Assembly: GCA_902477075.1 (NCBI GenBank)
Contig: CABSFU010000004.1
Coordinates: 1 to 64,000 of the forward strand
Direction: 5' to 3'
Source: UMGS1498 sp900552335
Lineage (GTDB): Bacteria > Bacillota_I > Bacilli_A > RF39 > UBA660
Length of the DNA: 64,000 bases
Shown here in pieces: positions 24,668 through 33,912 of this stretch (positions are counted from its first letter, which is position 1; each line of letters begins with the position of its first letter). Position numbers and translations under genes: made by a program. Under the pieces are notes generated by a model. That model had not been told where the DNA came from. It was given only the letters and a program-made list of their open reading frames with translations, and searched no databases.

Positions 24668-26599
24668 ATGAATGAAGAAAAGAAAATAGCTGGTCTTTAT
24701 ATTAGAGTTAGTACCGAAGATCAAGCAAGAGAAGGGTTTAGTTTACCAGAACAAGAAAAACGTCTTAGAGCAATGTGTGAATATAAAGGTTATGAAATAT
24801 ATGATGTTTATAAAGATGCTGGTATAAGTGCTAAAACAGGTAATTTAAGACCTGAATTTGAAAGACTATTACAAGATATAAGAGATAAAAAAGTAAATAC
24901 AATAGTGGTTTTAAAATTAGATAGATTAACAAGAAGTGTTTATGATATGGAAGGTATAATGAATTTTCTAGAAGAAAATGATGCTTACTTGGATTGTGCA
25001 AATGATGATATAAATACAACAAATGCTAATGGTAAAATGGTTGCTAGACTTTTAACTACTGTTTCCCAAAATGAAATAGAAAGAACAAGTGAAAGAACAA
25101 AGATAGGATTAACTGGTGCTATTAAAGTTGGTCATATTCCACATCATGCTCCACTTGGATATAAACATGAAGATAAAAAATTAGTGATTGATTATGCTAC
25201 AAAAGATGTCGCTATTAGAATATTTAATATGTATCATGATGGAATGACTTATCAAAAGATATCTAATGTTTTGAATGAAGAACAAGTATTAGGTAAAACT
25301 AATTGGAGAGATTCAACAATAGTCCATATATTAGAAAATCCAATTTATAAAGGAGATTTTATTCATGGTAAAAGAACTAAACATCCAACTTATTATGAAA
25401 ATGTTGTTGAACCATTAGTAAGTAAAGAATATTGGGAAGAATGCCAAGTACAACAAAAGAAAAATTCTCGAAGTTATAAAAGAACACTAAACTATTTATT
25501 CTTACAAAAACTTAAATGTCCTAAATGCAAAAGAATATTAGGTGGTAAAGCAACAACTAAAAAGAATGGTAATGTTTATTATTACTATTATTGTAATGAT
25601 TGTAAAATCAATATAAAAGAAAATACAATTGAAGAAGCATTTGATGAATTTATGGATTCAATTGTGGAATATGATTCTATTGTTAATCAATATTTTCTAC
25701 CAATGATAAAACAAAAAGTAGAAAATCCAAAAGAAGAACTTGAAAAAGAAATTAAAAATCAAAAAGATAGATTTACAAGAATAAGAGAAGCATATATAGA
25801 AAAAGTATTTACGCTTGAAGAATATAATAAAGAACGTAAAAAAGTAGAAGAAATAATTGATAAATTAGAAATAGAACTAGAAGAAACTGAAGTATGTGAA
25901 CAATTAAAATTTACGCCAAATGATATTTTAGTTAAAAGAGATGTTGACTTTATCAATTCTATCAAGTATCCAGAAAAGTATAAAAATAATACTAAATTTT
26001 GGAAAGAATATACAAGAGAAGAAAAATCAGATTTAATAATGAAATATGTAGATGAAATAGAACTAGAAGAAGTATTTAATGGTAAATGTATTCCTAAATT
26101 TGTTAAGTTTAGAGAAAGTATAGTGAGTGCTAGTAATGAATTATACTGGAATGGTTATTATGATAGATATGTACCATCATTATTTGGAAATATTTATGGA
26201 AATATCAGATTTAGTGAGTATTTATCTGAAAAAGAAGTTGGAGAACAAATAATGAGATTAAGACAATTCTATGATGTTGGATATTATGAAGCAACTTATA
26301 ATGTTAAAAATCAAGTGTTTTATTTCAACTTTATAGAAGATAATAAAGCACTAGTAAGAGTATTCCCACTAGAAGATTATAGAAAGATAGATCCAGATAT
26401 GAAAATGGATACATATAATCTAGGTGTTATATATGTAAAAGAAGATAATGGAACATTCCTAAAAAATGAGGATGATGTATTTAAGTACATACCAGCCGAA
26501 TGTGATTGTAATGTTGTTTATAGTAAGGAACCCATCTTTGTAGAAACTAAACCTGTTCCTTATTATGAAGATGAAGAAACTGAAGAAGTTTCTCCATAA
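24668..26599 (+). CDS. large serine recombinase (integrase) of element A
   Basis: 643 residues. The resolvase catalytic domain (about 5-150) has IRVSTEDQAREGFS with nucleophile Ser15 and LDRLTRSV. A recombinase domain (about 165-270, with GDFIHGKRTKHPTYY) precedes a zinc ribbon (CPKCKR...CNDC, about 285-315) and a long coiled coil (about 355-420). It is expected to integrate and excise the element at the tRNA-Arg 3' end. An extra acidic C-terminal domain of about 140 residues also occurs in the LSRs of elements C and D. An AGAGAGGA site precedes the ATG. Confidence 0.93.
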   Translation: MNEEKKIAGLYIRVSTEDQAREGFSLPEQEKRLRAMCEYKGYEIYDVYKDAGISAKTGNLRPEFERLLQDIRDKKVNTIVVLKLDRLTRSVYDMEGIMNFLEENDAYLDCANDDINTTNANGKMVARLLTTVSQNEIERTSERTKIGLTGAIKVGHIPHHAPLGYKHEDKKLVIDYATKDVAIRIFNMYHDGMTYQKISNVLNEEQVLGKTNWRDSTIVHILENPIYKGDFIHGKRTKHPTYYENVVEPLVSKEYWEECQVQQKKNSRSYKRTLNYLFLQKLKCPKCKRILGGKATTKKNGNVYYYYYCNDCKINIKENTIEEAFDEFMDSIVEYDSIVNQYFLPMIKQKVENPKEELEKEIKNQKDRFTRIREAYIEKVFTLEEYNKERKKVEEIIDKLEIELEETEVCEQLKFTPNDILVKRDVDFINSIKYPEKYKNNTKFWKEYTREEKSDLIMKYVDEIELEEVFNGKCIPKFVKFRESIVSASNELYWNGYYDRYVPSLFGNIYGNIRFSEYLSEKEVGEQIMRLRQFYDVGYYEATYNVKNQVFYFNFIEDNKALVRVFPLEDYRKIDPDMKMDTYNLGVIYVKEDNGTFLKNEDDVFKYIPAECDCNVVYSKEPIFVETKPVPYYEDEETEEVSP

Positions 26600-26664
26600 T
26601 AAAATGTGGGGCACGTTTTGTTACGAAGTAATGAAAGTGGCGATAACATTTTATAAAACGGATT

Positions 26665-26730
26665 CTAAGGTGTCCTTAGCCCACTGGTAATTTTGGCTCT
26701 GCCAAAATACCTAGGGGGTTATACATTTTG
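26665..26730 (+). other. candidate oriT of the MobV system
   Basis: Two adjacent perfect hairpins, CTAAGG-TGT-CCTTAG (26665-26679) and ATTTTGGC-TCT-GCCAAAAT (26690-26708), are followed by TAGGGGGTTATAC. The last part resembles my recollection of the pMV158 MobM nick region (TAGTGTG/TTATAC). It lies about 50 bases before the relaxase gene, where MobV origins usually are. No experimental or database support was available. Confidence 0.5.
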
Positions 26731-26771
26731 GATGAACCTAAAATGAACTATAAAAAAGGAGTGTAATTTTT

Positions 26772-28124
26772 ATGGAACTTGCATATTCAATACACTTAGG
26801 TAGTGATAAAAATAAAAAGAACTCTGTAAGAGTAAGTGCAAAAACTAATAAAAGTGGAACAACTTCAATGAGTAATAATGCAATTCAAAATGCTCAACAA
26901 CTATCTAGAGTGGATAAACATAATTATAGAAAATATGATAATGAACAAGATGATATTGTAATAGTTAAAGGAACTTCTTCTTTATATAATGATGTTAAAG
27001 AATTATATTTGAAAGAATTTGAAGAATCAAGAATTAAGTATAATGAAAATCAAAGAGAAACAAGAAAGATAAATAATTATTTTACTCATATTAGTAATAA
27101 TGCTAAAAATGATTTAGCTTGTGAACTTATTATTGAACTTGGAAATAAACAATATTGGGATACAAAAGATATTAATTTCAAAAAAAGAATGACAAGTGTA
27201 TATTCTAAACAAGTAGAAGATTTAGAATTATTAATGCCTAACTTTAAAGTTGCTTCAGCAATAATTCATTATGATGAAACTAGTTCACATATGCATATTG
27301 TTGGAGTACCAATTAAATATAAAAATAAAAATGGTATGGAAAAACAAGTTGGTAAGAGTGATGTTTTTACAAAGGAATAATTAGCTACATTACAAAATAA
27401 AATGAGGGTTCTTTGTATTGAATATTTTAATAAAGAATATAACTTGAATGATATCTTAAAACCTAAATTAAAAGGTAGAAATATTGATATAAATGTAAGT
27501 GATATGGATAACTATACCTTAATGAAAGAACAATTAGAAAAGAATCAACAAAAATTAGAACAAGCAAATGAAAAATCATTAGCACTAAAAGAAATTACAA
27601 AAGATGTTAAGGATTTAGTAAAAGATTTAAAGACTACACTAACATCTAAAGATAAATATATTTTAAAACAAGAAGACAAAGATAAAATAATCAACTTTAT
27701 TGATAAAGTTGATAAAACAAATAAGGAATATCAAAATATACAAGAATTATCTATAACTTTAAATAATATAGATGAAGAACTTAAATATAATCGTGAACAA
27801 ATTAACATACTAACTGAAAATAATAATAGTTTAGAATTAAGAGTGAAAACACTTGATGATAAAGTAAATAAAAAAGATGATGAAATAAAAGAATTAAAAA
27901 AAGAAAATAATGTATTAAAAACTTCATTAGAAAATTTACAAAAACTATTTGATAAACTTATTAGATTCTTAAAAGATAGAATGTTTAATAAAAAAGAAAA
28001 AGATAAGTATTATGATATGTCGTATGAACTATATAAAAGAGATATTATTGGTAAAGATGATATGTTAAAGATTAAAGATAATTATGATAGGAAAGACAAA
28101 AATAACGGCGAATTTGAGCTGTAA
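26772..28124 (+). pseudogene. mobV: MobV-type relaxase broken by one stop codon
   Basis: The frame has the Pre/MobV catalytic signature HYDETSSHMHIVGVPI near residue 175 and continues in the same frame past a TAA at 27378-27380 into MRVLCIEYFNKEYNL and a long coiled coil. Only one codon interrupts the gene; a Ser or similar codon is expected there. Relaxases nick oriT to start conjugative mobilisation. The N-terminal 202 residues hold the catalytic centre and could be made alone; the second part could restart at 27402. Without the full protein the element is probably not self-mobilised. Confidence 0.8.
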
Positions 28125-28147
28125 TATTATGTTTTAACATTAATTTA

Positions 28148-28156
28148 TGCTATAAT
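28148..28156 (+). promoter_or_regulatory. extended -10 promoter of the RtcB-like operon
   Basis: TGCTATAAT, with perfect TATAAT at 28151-28156, 20 bases before the start codon. Confidence 0.6.
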
Positions 28157-28176
28157 AAAAAAACAAAGGTGATTTT

Positions 28177-29412
28177 ATGGTAAATTTAACAATAAATGAT
28201 TTAACACAAAGAAATATTCTTCAGCATCTTGAAGAAACGGAAAAATTATTATGCAAAGTAGCATCTAAATTATCGAGTAAGCAAAAAAATTCTAATATAT
28301 ATGCAATGCCAGATTTAGGAATAGCTCAAAATGGAACAAGAATGATGGGTGGTTTTTTTACAGGTGCTTGTTATACTTGGGATAGTGATATTCCGTTTAT
28401 ACCTATAGATGCAACTGTTAATGTTTGTGGAACAGCAGTATATAAATTGAATAAAGAAATTACAAATGAAGAATTTATTGAAAGACTTAATGGTGTTATG
28501 AATAATAGAAATACGTATTTGAATTTTGTCAATACTTGCTTACCTAAAAAAATTTTAGATTCAATTGATGTTGACGATGTTTCAAAATTTTTTTGGAACT
28601 ACAATAAAGGTAATCATTTTGTAATTTTTGCGGAGTCGAATGGCGAATATGGTTTAGAAAAAGGTCAATATATGATTGTTCATGCTTCTGCAATAGAATT
28701 TAAAAAAGATAATTTAAAATATGGTTTATATCCTGTAAAAGGTAATTGGTTTTATGATGATATAAAAACAGAATATGATGATGAAAATAAAAGATACATT
28801 AGATATATATCCGGAGAAAAAGCAAAGAGGTTTTATGATATTGCAACTTATTTAAGAGAATTTAATAAATTACGAAACAAATATTTTTGTCAAAGTGTAT
28901 TAGGAAATTTAATAGAAAAAGAAATAATTAATATAAGCCATTATGGTATGCCTACTATAAATTCAATATGTATAGGAAGCCAATGGGAGCAAATAGATTA
29001 TACTCTTTTAACCGCACCTGGAAATGACGTTTTTTTAGTGCATCCTGAAATTAATTCTAATAATCTAAATAGTATAATTTTAGAGGGTAAAAGCATGACT
29101 TTAACACCACATGGTTGCGGAGTAAGAATGAATAATCCTGAAGATAAAATTGAATATTTTGAAGGTGGAATAAAAATTGGTGATAATACTTACAAAATTG
29201 GAGAGAGTGTGAATATAGGTGTAGATGTTTCGGTTAGAACAAAAGGAATGACACCTGATGAATTAGATAGTCATATCCAAAATATATTATCAATGTGTCC
29301 AGGAACAATCTATGGTAGGTTAAGTCAAAGATTTGCTAGAACTAAATATGGAGACTTTAATTATAAAGGAGAATTAGAAAATGCCAATAGTAACATTCAT
29401 AAGACACGCTGA
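28177..29412 (+). CDS. divergent RtcB-like RNA ligase family protein
   Basis: 411 residues that follow the RtcB motif order: MPDLGIAQNG...GG then VNVCG (compare MPDVH...G and VDIGCG), KGNHF then VHAS (compare GNHF and HSGSR), an RYISGEKAKRFYDIA...FNKLRN helix (compare EG...Y...A...NR), a later SHYG, APGNDVFLV (compare PGSMG.SFIV) and PHGCGVRM (compare HGAGR.M, which carries the GMP-linked His). RtcB joins RNA 2',3'-cyclic phosphate or 3'-phosphate ends to 5'-OH ends. Several substitutions around metal sites make the exact activity uncertain. The end overlaps the next gene by 32 bases, indicating translational coupling. Confidence 0.55.
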   Translation: MVNLTINDLTQRNILQHLEETEKLLCKVASKLSSKQKNSNIYAMPDLGIAQNGTRMMGGFFTGACYTWDSDIPFIPIDATVNVCGTAVYKLNKEITNEEFIERLNGVMNNRNTYLNFVNTCLPKKILDSIDVDDVSKFFWNYNKGNHFVIFAESNGEYGLEKGQYMIVHASAIEFKKDNLKYGLYPVKGNWFYDDIKTEYDDENKRYIRYISGEKAKRFYDIATYLREFNKLRNKYFCQSVLGNLIEKEIINISHYGMPTINSICIGSQWEQIDYTLLTAPGNDVFLVHPEINSNNLNSIILEGKSMTLTPHGCGVRMNNPEDKIEYFEGGIKIGDNTYKIGESVNIGVDVSVRTKGMTPDELDSHIQNILSMCPGTIYGRLSQRFARTKYGDFNYKGELENANSNIHKTR

Positions 29413-29965
29413 AACAACTTACAATGCTAATAAAATTTTTGCTGGCAGAATTGACTGCGAATTATCAGAAAAAGGTATCGAAGATACTATAAAAAATTTT
29501 AATTATAAAAAAGAAGATTTTGATGTATATTATTGTTCTCCGTTAAAAAGAAGTATAGATACATTGAATTTAATTGTTAAAGGTATTGATAAAATTAATA
29601 TTGATGATAGAATCATTGAAATATCTATTGGAGATTGGGAAGGAAAGAAAAAAGATAATTTTACAAATGAATTATTAAATAATTATAGAAATGGATTATA
29701 TACACCACCTAATGCAGAAACAACAATTGAAGTTGATGATAGGGTTGTTAGTTTTATTTCTGAACTTTTTGAATTGTTTGATGATAATACTAGAATTCTT
29801 GTTGTAACTCATAATGGTATAATGAGGTCTATTAAAAGAAACTTTGTTTCTAATTATAAAAATATTATGTCAAGTAATTTAGAAAGCATAGTTCTAGATA
29901 GAAACAATTATAATTATTATTTAAATAAGAAAAAAGAAGAAAAGGAGAACGAAAAATGCAAATAA
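29381..29965 (+). CDS. histidine phosphatase family protein
   Basis: 194 residues with the branch-1 signature FIRHAETTYNANK at the N-terminus, the CSPLKRSIDT Arg motif and the second His in VVTHNGIMRSI. Such enzymes remove phosphate through a phospho-His intermediate; the substrate is unknown. It overlaps both neighbours, so all three proteins are likely made together. An AAAGGAGAA site lies inside the preceding gene. Confidence 0.85.
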   Translation: MPIVTFIRHAETTYNANKIFAGRIDCELSEKGIEDTIKNFNYKKEDFDVYYCSPLKRSIDTLNLIVKGIDKINIDDRIIEISIGDWEGKKKDNFTNELLNNYRNGLYTPPNAETTIEVDDRVVSFISELFELFDDNTRILVVTHNGIMRSIKRNFVSNYKNIMSSNLESIVLDRNNYNYYLNKKKEEKENEKCK

Positions 29966-30654
29966 CTAAATATAATCAATCTTGTTTGCTTGTAGAAACT
30001 AACGATAAAAGAATTTTAATTGATCCAAGTAATATTGATTATACTGATGTAATGTATAATAAAGAATGGGTTAATATAGATGCAATTTTAATTACCCATA
30101 AACATCAAGATCATTGTTATGGAGAAATTATAAAAAAAATAATAGAAAGAGATAATTGCAGGGTATATACATCAACTGAAGTTGATAAATATAATCATTT
30201 TGATAATACTATTATTGTAAAAGAAAATGATATTATAGAAATTTTTCCTAATATAAAAATTGAAGTTACACATGCCGAACATGGTTATTTAACAGGAATG
30301 AGAGAATCAAATAATGAAATAATTGAAAATATAGGATTTATTATTGATGACGGGAAAATAAGATTATATACGACTAGTGACACAATAAATTTTTACAATG
30401 ACTATAAATGTGATATTTTATGTATGCCCTTTAATGGGAACGGATTAACTTTTGGGATAATAGATGGTATAAATTTTGCTAAACAAATTAATCCTAAATT
30501 ATTATTACCAATTCATATGCAACATCCTAAAGGTATTATGAATCCAAACATTGATAAATTAAAACAAGAATTAGAACATAACTGTATTAATTACAAAATT
30601 ATGAAAATTGGTGAAAAGATTAATTTTAATGATGAAAAAATTATTGAAGCATAA
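29956..30654 (+). CDS. UlaG-like metallo-beta-lactamase-fold hydrolase
   Basis: 232 residues with the metal motif THKHQDHCYG (HxHxDH), a further His in THAEHGYL and a distal IHMQHP. The compact form resembles UlaG-type MBL proteins, several of which act on phosphodiesters or lactones. In this operon an RNA-end or cyclic-phosphate substrate would make sense, but that is inference from the RtcB-like neighbour. Coupled to the phosphatase gene by a 10-base overlap. Confidence 0.8.
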   Translation: MQITKYNQSCLLVETNDKRILIDPSNIDYTDVMYNKEWVNIDAILITHKHQDHCYGEIIKKIIERDNCRVYTSTEVDKYNHFDNTIIVKENDIIEIFPNIKIEVTHAEHGYLTGMRESNNEIIENIGFIIDDGKIRLYTTSDTINFYNDYKCDILCMPFNGNGLTFGIIDGINFAKQINPKLLLPIHMQHPKGIMNPNIDKLKQELEHNCINYKIMKIGEKINFNDEKIIEA

Positions 30655-30679
30655 TAGTATTGAAATTTGTAGTAATATA

Positions 30680-30708
30680 TTGTTACTTTTTTCTTTATTT
30701 GATAAAAT
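30680..30708 (+). promoter_or_regulatory. outward-facing promoter at the right end of element A
   Basis: TTGTTA (30680-30685), 17 bases, TAAAAT (30703-30708). It points across the att site. In a circular or tandem arrangement it would transcribe into the small left-end gene. Confidence 0.6.
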
Positions 30709-30773
30709 GTATATAGTGATTGATTCAAATATCAATCGCCTTTGTGAAGAGTTGTAGATATCTACGGCATTCG

Positions 30774-30791
30774 CACCATTGGCGAATCTGT
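30774..30791 (+). repeat. att junction between elements A and B
   Basis: Same 18 bases as 24085-24102. Together with the upstream ATTCGC it forms an inverted repeat ATTCGC-N7-GCGAAT, an attP-like site as expected where two elements abut. Confidence 0.75.
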
Positions 30792-30823
30792 CCAGACTTT
30801 TATAGTTTTGGATTTAATATAGA

Positions 30824-30859
30824 AAATATCAATTTCTAAAAGAAGTTGGTATTTTTTTT
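30824..30859 (+). terminator. left-end terminator of element B
   Basis: AAATATCAA (30824-30832) pairs with TTGGTATTT (30846-30854), then a T run. It ends 27 bases before the small gene, as in the other elements. Confidence 0.7.
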
Positions 30860-30885
30860 GTTAATTAAAGAAAGGACAGGTTTAA

Positions 30886-31161
30886 ATGATTAATATTGTA
30901 AAGAAAGCATTAGAGTTTGATGATGAATTGAAAAAGAAGATAGAATTCATATGTGGATTTTGTAATATTACTCCAACAATAATAAATGGTAATATAAGAA
31001 AGATAGATAGAACAAATCTATCATACAATGAACCACATAGAATAATAATTAAAGGTATTACTTTTTAAGCTTTTAATTACTCAAAAACAATTTATGTAGG
31101 TAATTTATCAAACAAACTTGAAATAAACGAATTAGAGTCATTTATAAAAGAGTTAAACTAA
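30886..31161 (+). pseudogene. nonsense-mutated small left-end protein of element B
   Basis: The first 60 codons match the element A small protein closely (PTIINGNIRKIDRTNLSYNEPHRIIIK). A TAA at 31066-31068 then interrupts it, and the same frame continues as AFNYSKTIYVGNLS...ELESFIKELN, which aligns with AFNYSNEIYIHNLG in element A. One base change explains the loss. An AAAGGACAGG ribosome site is intact. Confidence 0.8.
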
Positions 31162-31300
31162 TATTTATATACCAACTTCTTAAAAGATACTACTATTCCC
31201 TAACAATAGAAGTAAAGATGATGATTTAGAAAGATAATATAAAAAACAATCAAAAAATGTTATACTATTATATAGTATTATTAATCTGTGGGTGGTATTT

Positions 31301-32107
31301 ATGAACTATGATTTATTGAATAATATGATAGATTATATTGAAGAAAATTTAACTGAAGATATAAAATATAAAGATTTAGCAAAAATTGTTGGTGTATCAG
31401 AATACTCGCTTCAAAGAATATTTATGTTTTTAGCTGGTATATCTCTTTTTGAATATATTAGAAAAAGAAGATTGAGCAAAGCTTTTGAAGAACTAAAAAC
31501 AACAAATATCAAAGTAATTGATTTAGCACTCAAATATCAATATGAATCTGCTATATCATTTTCTAGAGCTTTTAAGAAATTATTTGGAATCACGCCGAGT
31601 GAATGCAAAACAAGTAATAAACAATTTAAATTATTTACTATTTTAAAATTCAATTATAATAACAATTATAGTGAGTTAGATTATGAAATAAAAGAAATTG
31701 ATAACATTGAAATTTACTGTAAAAAAGTTGTATCAGATAGACATGATGATTCTCTGTATAATATTAGAAAATTATATAAAGAAATAAAGGAAAATGGATT
31801 ACATAAGAAATTTAATGAAGTTGGACAATATGGTGTATCATTTCATAGAGAAAATGAATATATTTATTTAGTTGGTTGCAAGATAAAATATAAAAATACT
31901 GAAAAATTTGTAATTCCAAAGGGCAAATATGTAATTTTTAATGTTGGCTCAAGAGAACAAAAAGATATAGTTAAAACTGATAATGCAATTTATTCTAGAT
32001 GGCTTCCTTCTACTAATTACAATATTATGGAAGATATGCATATCGAATTATATACTGAAAATAATTGTTATATTTATATACCAATAATAGAAGATAAACA
32101 AAATTAG
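31301..32107 (+). CDS. AraC-family regulator with GyrI-like C-terminal domain
   Basis: 268 residues. Two AraC helix-turn-helix motifs fill residues 1-105 (YKDLAKIVGVSEYSLQRIF and IDLALKYQYESAISFSRAFKKLFGITPSE). The rest resembles the GyrI-like small-molecule-binding domain. Regulators of this SoxS/Rob-like architecture activate efflux or detoxification genes on ligand binding. It precedes the four-gene cargo and probably controls it. ATG 31301 follows GGGTGG. Confidence 0.85.
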   Translation: MNYDLLNNMIDYIEENLTEDIKYKDLAKIVGVSEYSLQRIFMFLAGISLFEYIRKRRLSKAFEELKTTNIKVIDLALKYQYESAISFSRAFKKLFGITPSECKTSNKQFKLFTILKFNYNNNYSELDYEIKEIDNIEIYCKKVVSDRHDDSLYNIRKLYKEIKENGLHKKFNEVGQYGVSFHRENEYIYLVGCKIKYKNTEKFVIPKGKYVIFNVGSREQKDIVKTDNAIYSRWLPSTNYNIMEDMHIELYTENNCYIYIPIIEDKQN

Positions 32108-32130
32108 AATCAGATTTGTTTATCTTTTTT
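32093..32130 (+). terminator. terminator of the AraC gene
   Basis: GATAAACAAA (32093-32102) pairs with TTTGTTTATC (32115-32124) and six Ts follow. Confidence 0.85.
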
Positions 32131-32157
32131 GATTTTATTTATGTAAAATTGTATAAA
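32129..32157 (+). promoter_or_regulatory. promoter of the element B cargo operon
   Basis: TTGATT (32129-32134), 17 bases, TATAAA (32152-32157). Confidence 0.6.
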
Positions 32158-32172
32158 AGGATTATGAAGTTT

Positions 32173-32673
32173 ATGAAAAGTAATATAAAAATAGTTTTAG
32201 CTCAAGAATATGAGATGGATGCAATTCATGATATTTTAATTGAAAGATGTAAATGGTTTATTGACAATAAAATTAATCAATGGAAAATTAATTGGTATCC
32301 TAATAAATATAATAACGAATATTTTTTAAAGCAGATGAAAGAAAACTTTTTGTATGTAGCAAAGATTAAAAATGAAGTTGTTGGAGTAATGCTACTAAAA
32401 AAAAGTGATGAAGAGTATTGGAATAATGATAATGATTCATATTTTTTACATCATTTTGCAACAAGACTAGGAAATAAAGGAATTGGAAGTGTCATGCTTG
32501 AATTTGCATATCAAAAGTGTTTAGAAGATGGAAAAGAATATTTAAGATTAGATTCTTGGGGTAGTAATGATGGTTTAACAAAATACTATGAAAATATGAA
32601 TTTTGTAAATGTTAAGACTGGTGAAAAAGGAGTATATAAATATAGATTATGGGAAAAGAAAGTAAAAAAGTAA
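32173..32673 (+). CDS. GNAT-family N-acetyltransferase
   Basis: About 166 residues. GNAT features: AKIKNEVVGVMLLK beta strands, HHFATRLGNKGIGSVMLEFA (the acetyl-CoA-binding R/Q-x-x-G-x-G/A loop in the form RLGNKGIG) and YLRLDSW followed by YYENMNFV. The acceptor is unknown. ATG 32173 is chosen over 32164 by spacing from AAAGGA. The end overlaps the next gene by 25 bases. Confidence 0.82.
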   Translation: MKSNIKIVLAQEYEMDAIHDILIERCKWFIDNKINQWKINWYPNKYNNEYFLKQMKENFLYVAKIKNEVVGVMLLKKSDEEYWNNDNDSYFLHHFATRLGNKGIGSVMLEFAYQKCLEDGKEYLRLDSWGSNDGLTKYYENMNFVNVKTGEKGVYKYRLWEKKVKK

Positions 32674-33356
32674 TAATAGGAATTGTTGCAAAACATAGAG
32701 AAGAAGATAAAGATTTAATAAGACAAGATTCACGAATAAGAGATGAAGTAAAACAAGCAATATTTGATAATGGAGGAACTGCAATAGGAATATTATCACC
32801 AAATGAAAAAGTACAAATGTCAGGTGATGATTGGCTTATATATGATAAGTTTTTAGATAAAGAAAATATAATTAAGCAAATAGAATTATGTGATGGCATT
32901 ATTTTGCAAGGTGGAAATACTAATGAATCGTATGAACCATTTATTGCAAGATATTGCTATGAAAATAACATTCCATGTTTGGGTATATGTGCTGGTCAAA
33001 ATAGTGTTGCAAGAGCATTAAATGGAACTATTGGAAAAGTTAAAAATCCAGAGAAACATGATAGTTCATTTGATAATTATGTTCATCCAATATTTGTTAA
33101 TAAAAATTCTAAATTTTATCAGATTATAAAAGCAAAAGAAACTATGGTTAATTCAAGACATAGAAGATTTGTAGAAAAATGTCCTAAACTAGATAAAGTT
33201 GGTTTTTGTGATGATAATTATCCAGATGTTATTGAATCAAAAAACAAGAAATTTTATATTGGGGTAAGATTTCATCCAGAAAGTTTATATAAAAAGGATG
33301 AAAAAATGAATAATATATTTAAAGAATTTATTGTTAGTTGTAGAAAGAATGATTAA
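32649..33356 (+). CDS. class-I glutamine amidotransferase-like hydrolase (peptidase C26 type)
   Basis: 235 residues with an IILQGGNTNESYEPF oxyanion region, nucleophile Cys in CLGICAGQNSVARAL and catalytic His/Glu in RFHPES. It is closest in pattern to gamma-glutamyl-gamma-aminobutyrate hydrolases (PuuD-like), which cleave gamma-glutamyl amides. Coupled to the acetyltransferase gene by overlap, so the pair may act on one amine-containing compound. Confidence 0.8.
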   Translation: MGKESKKVIIGIVAKHREEDKDLIRQDSRIRDEVKQAIFDNGGTAIGILSPNEKVQMSGDDWLIYDKFLDKENIIKQIELCDGIILQGGNTNESYEPFIARYCYENNIPCLGICAGQNSVARALNGTIGKVKNPEKHDSSFDNYVHPIFVNKNSKFYQIIKAKETMVNSRHRRFVEKCPKLDKVGFCDDNYPDVIESKNKKFYIGVRFHPESLYKKDEKMNNIFKEFIVSCRKND

Positions 33357-33357
33357 A

Positions 33358-33912
33358 ATGGAATTAAATGAAGTAATTGATAAGAGAAGAAGTATAAGAA
33401 AGTATATTAATAAAGAGATAAGTAAAGAAGTAGTTGAATGTTTAATTGATAATGCTAGATTAGCACCATCAGCAAAAAATAGACAACCTTGGAATTTCGT
33501 AGTAGTACAAGATACAATTAAAAATAAAATAGCAGATATGATGATAAAAAAAGAAAATGAGTTATTGCAAACAACAGATAGAAAAGGTAGCTCTGTTATT
33601 AATACTGCTAATATAATAAAGGAAGCATCAGTTTTAATTTTAATATTAAAAGAATATGATCAAGATTGGATTATAGGAGATTGTCTTTCAATAGGTGCTG
33701 CAATTGAACATATTTGCCTTACAGCAACTGATTTAGGATTAGGCTCACTTTGGATAGCAGATACAGTTTATGTTCAAAAAGATATTGCAAAATTAGTAGG
33801 ACATGAAAATATGCAAGTAATATCTGCAATTTCTATTGGTTATTCAGATCAAAAACCTAATCGTAGACCTAGAAAAGAATTAAAGAATATAATGGAGTGG
33901 TATAATGGATAA
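33358..33912 (+). CDS. nitroreductase-family flavoprotein
   Basis: 184 residues with the family start VIDKRRSIRKY, FMN-contacting ARLAPSAKNRQPWNFVVV, DCLSIGAAIEHICLTATDLGLGSLWI and a C-terminal Arg-rich segment. It should bind FMN and reduce nitro, quinone or similar substrates with NAD(P)H. The start is one base past the previous stop; the ribosome site is weak, suggesting coupling. Confidence 0.88.
   Translation: MELNEVIDKRRSIRKYINKEISKEVVECLIDNARLAPSAKNRQPWNFVVVQDTIKNKIADMMIKKENELLQTTDRKGSSVINTANIIKEASVLILILKEYDQDWIIGDCLSIGAAIEHICLTATDLGLGSLWIADTVYVQKDIAKLVGHENMQVISAISIGYSDQKPNRRPRKELKNIMEWYNG

Larger units (their letters stand above)
24085..30780 (+). mobile_element. element A: LSR-type mobilizable element at tRNA-Arg
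   Basis: About 6.7 kb bounded by the direct repeat CACCATT at 24085 and 30774. From left to right: terminator, small protein, leader, large serine recombinase, oriT-like hairpins, broken MobV relaxase, RtcB-like/phosphatase/metallohydrolase operon, outward-facing promoter. Joining its right and left ends regenerates ATTCGC-N7-GCGAAT, an inverted repeat around the core, as expected of a serine recombinase attP. Confidence 0.75.

Noticed and set aside
27378..27380. Recoded TAA (stop read as sense)
   Set aside because: Many intact core genes here (recX, trigger factor, rpsO) end in TAA, and only three mobile-element genes carry internal TAA. Simple nonsense mutations explain this.
32612..32899. 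Minus-strand reading frames inside the element B cargo and similar antisense frames elsewhere
   Set aside because: They mirror well-supported plus-strand genes, lack ribosome sites and encode low-complexity hydrophobic strings.
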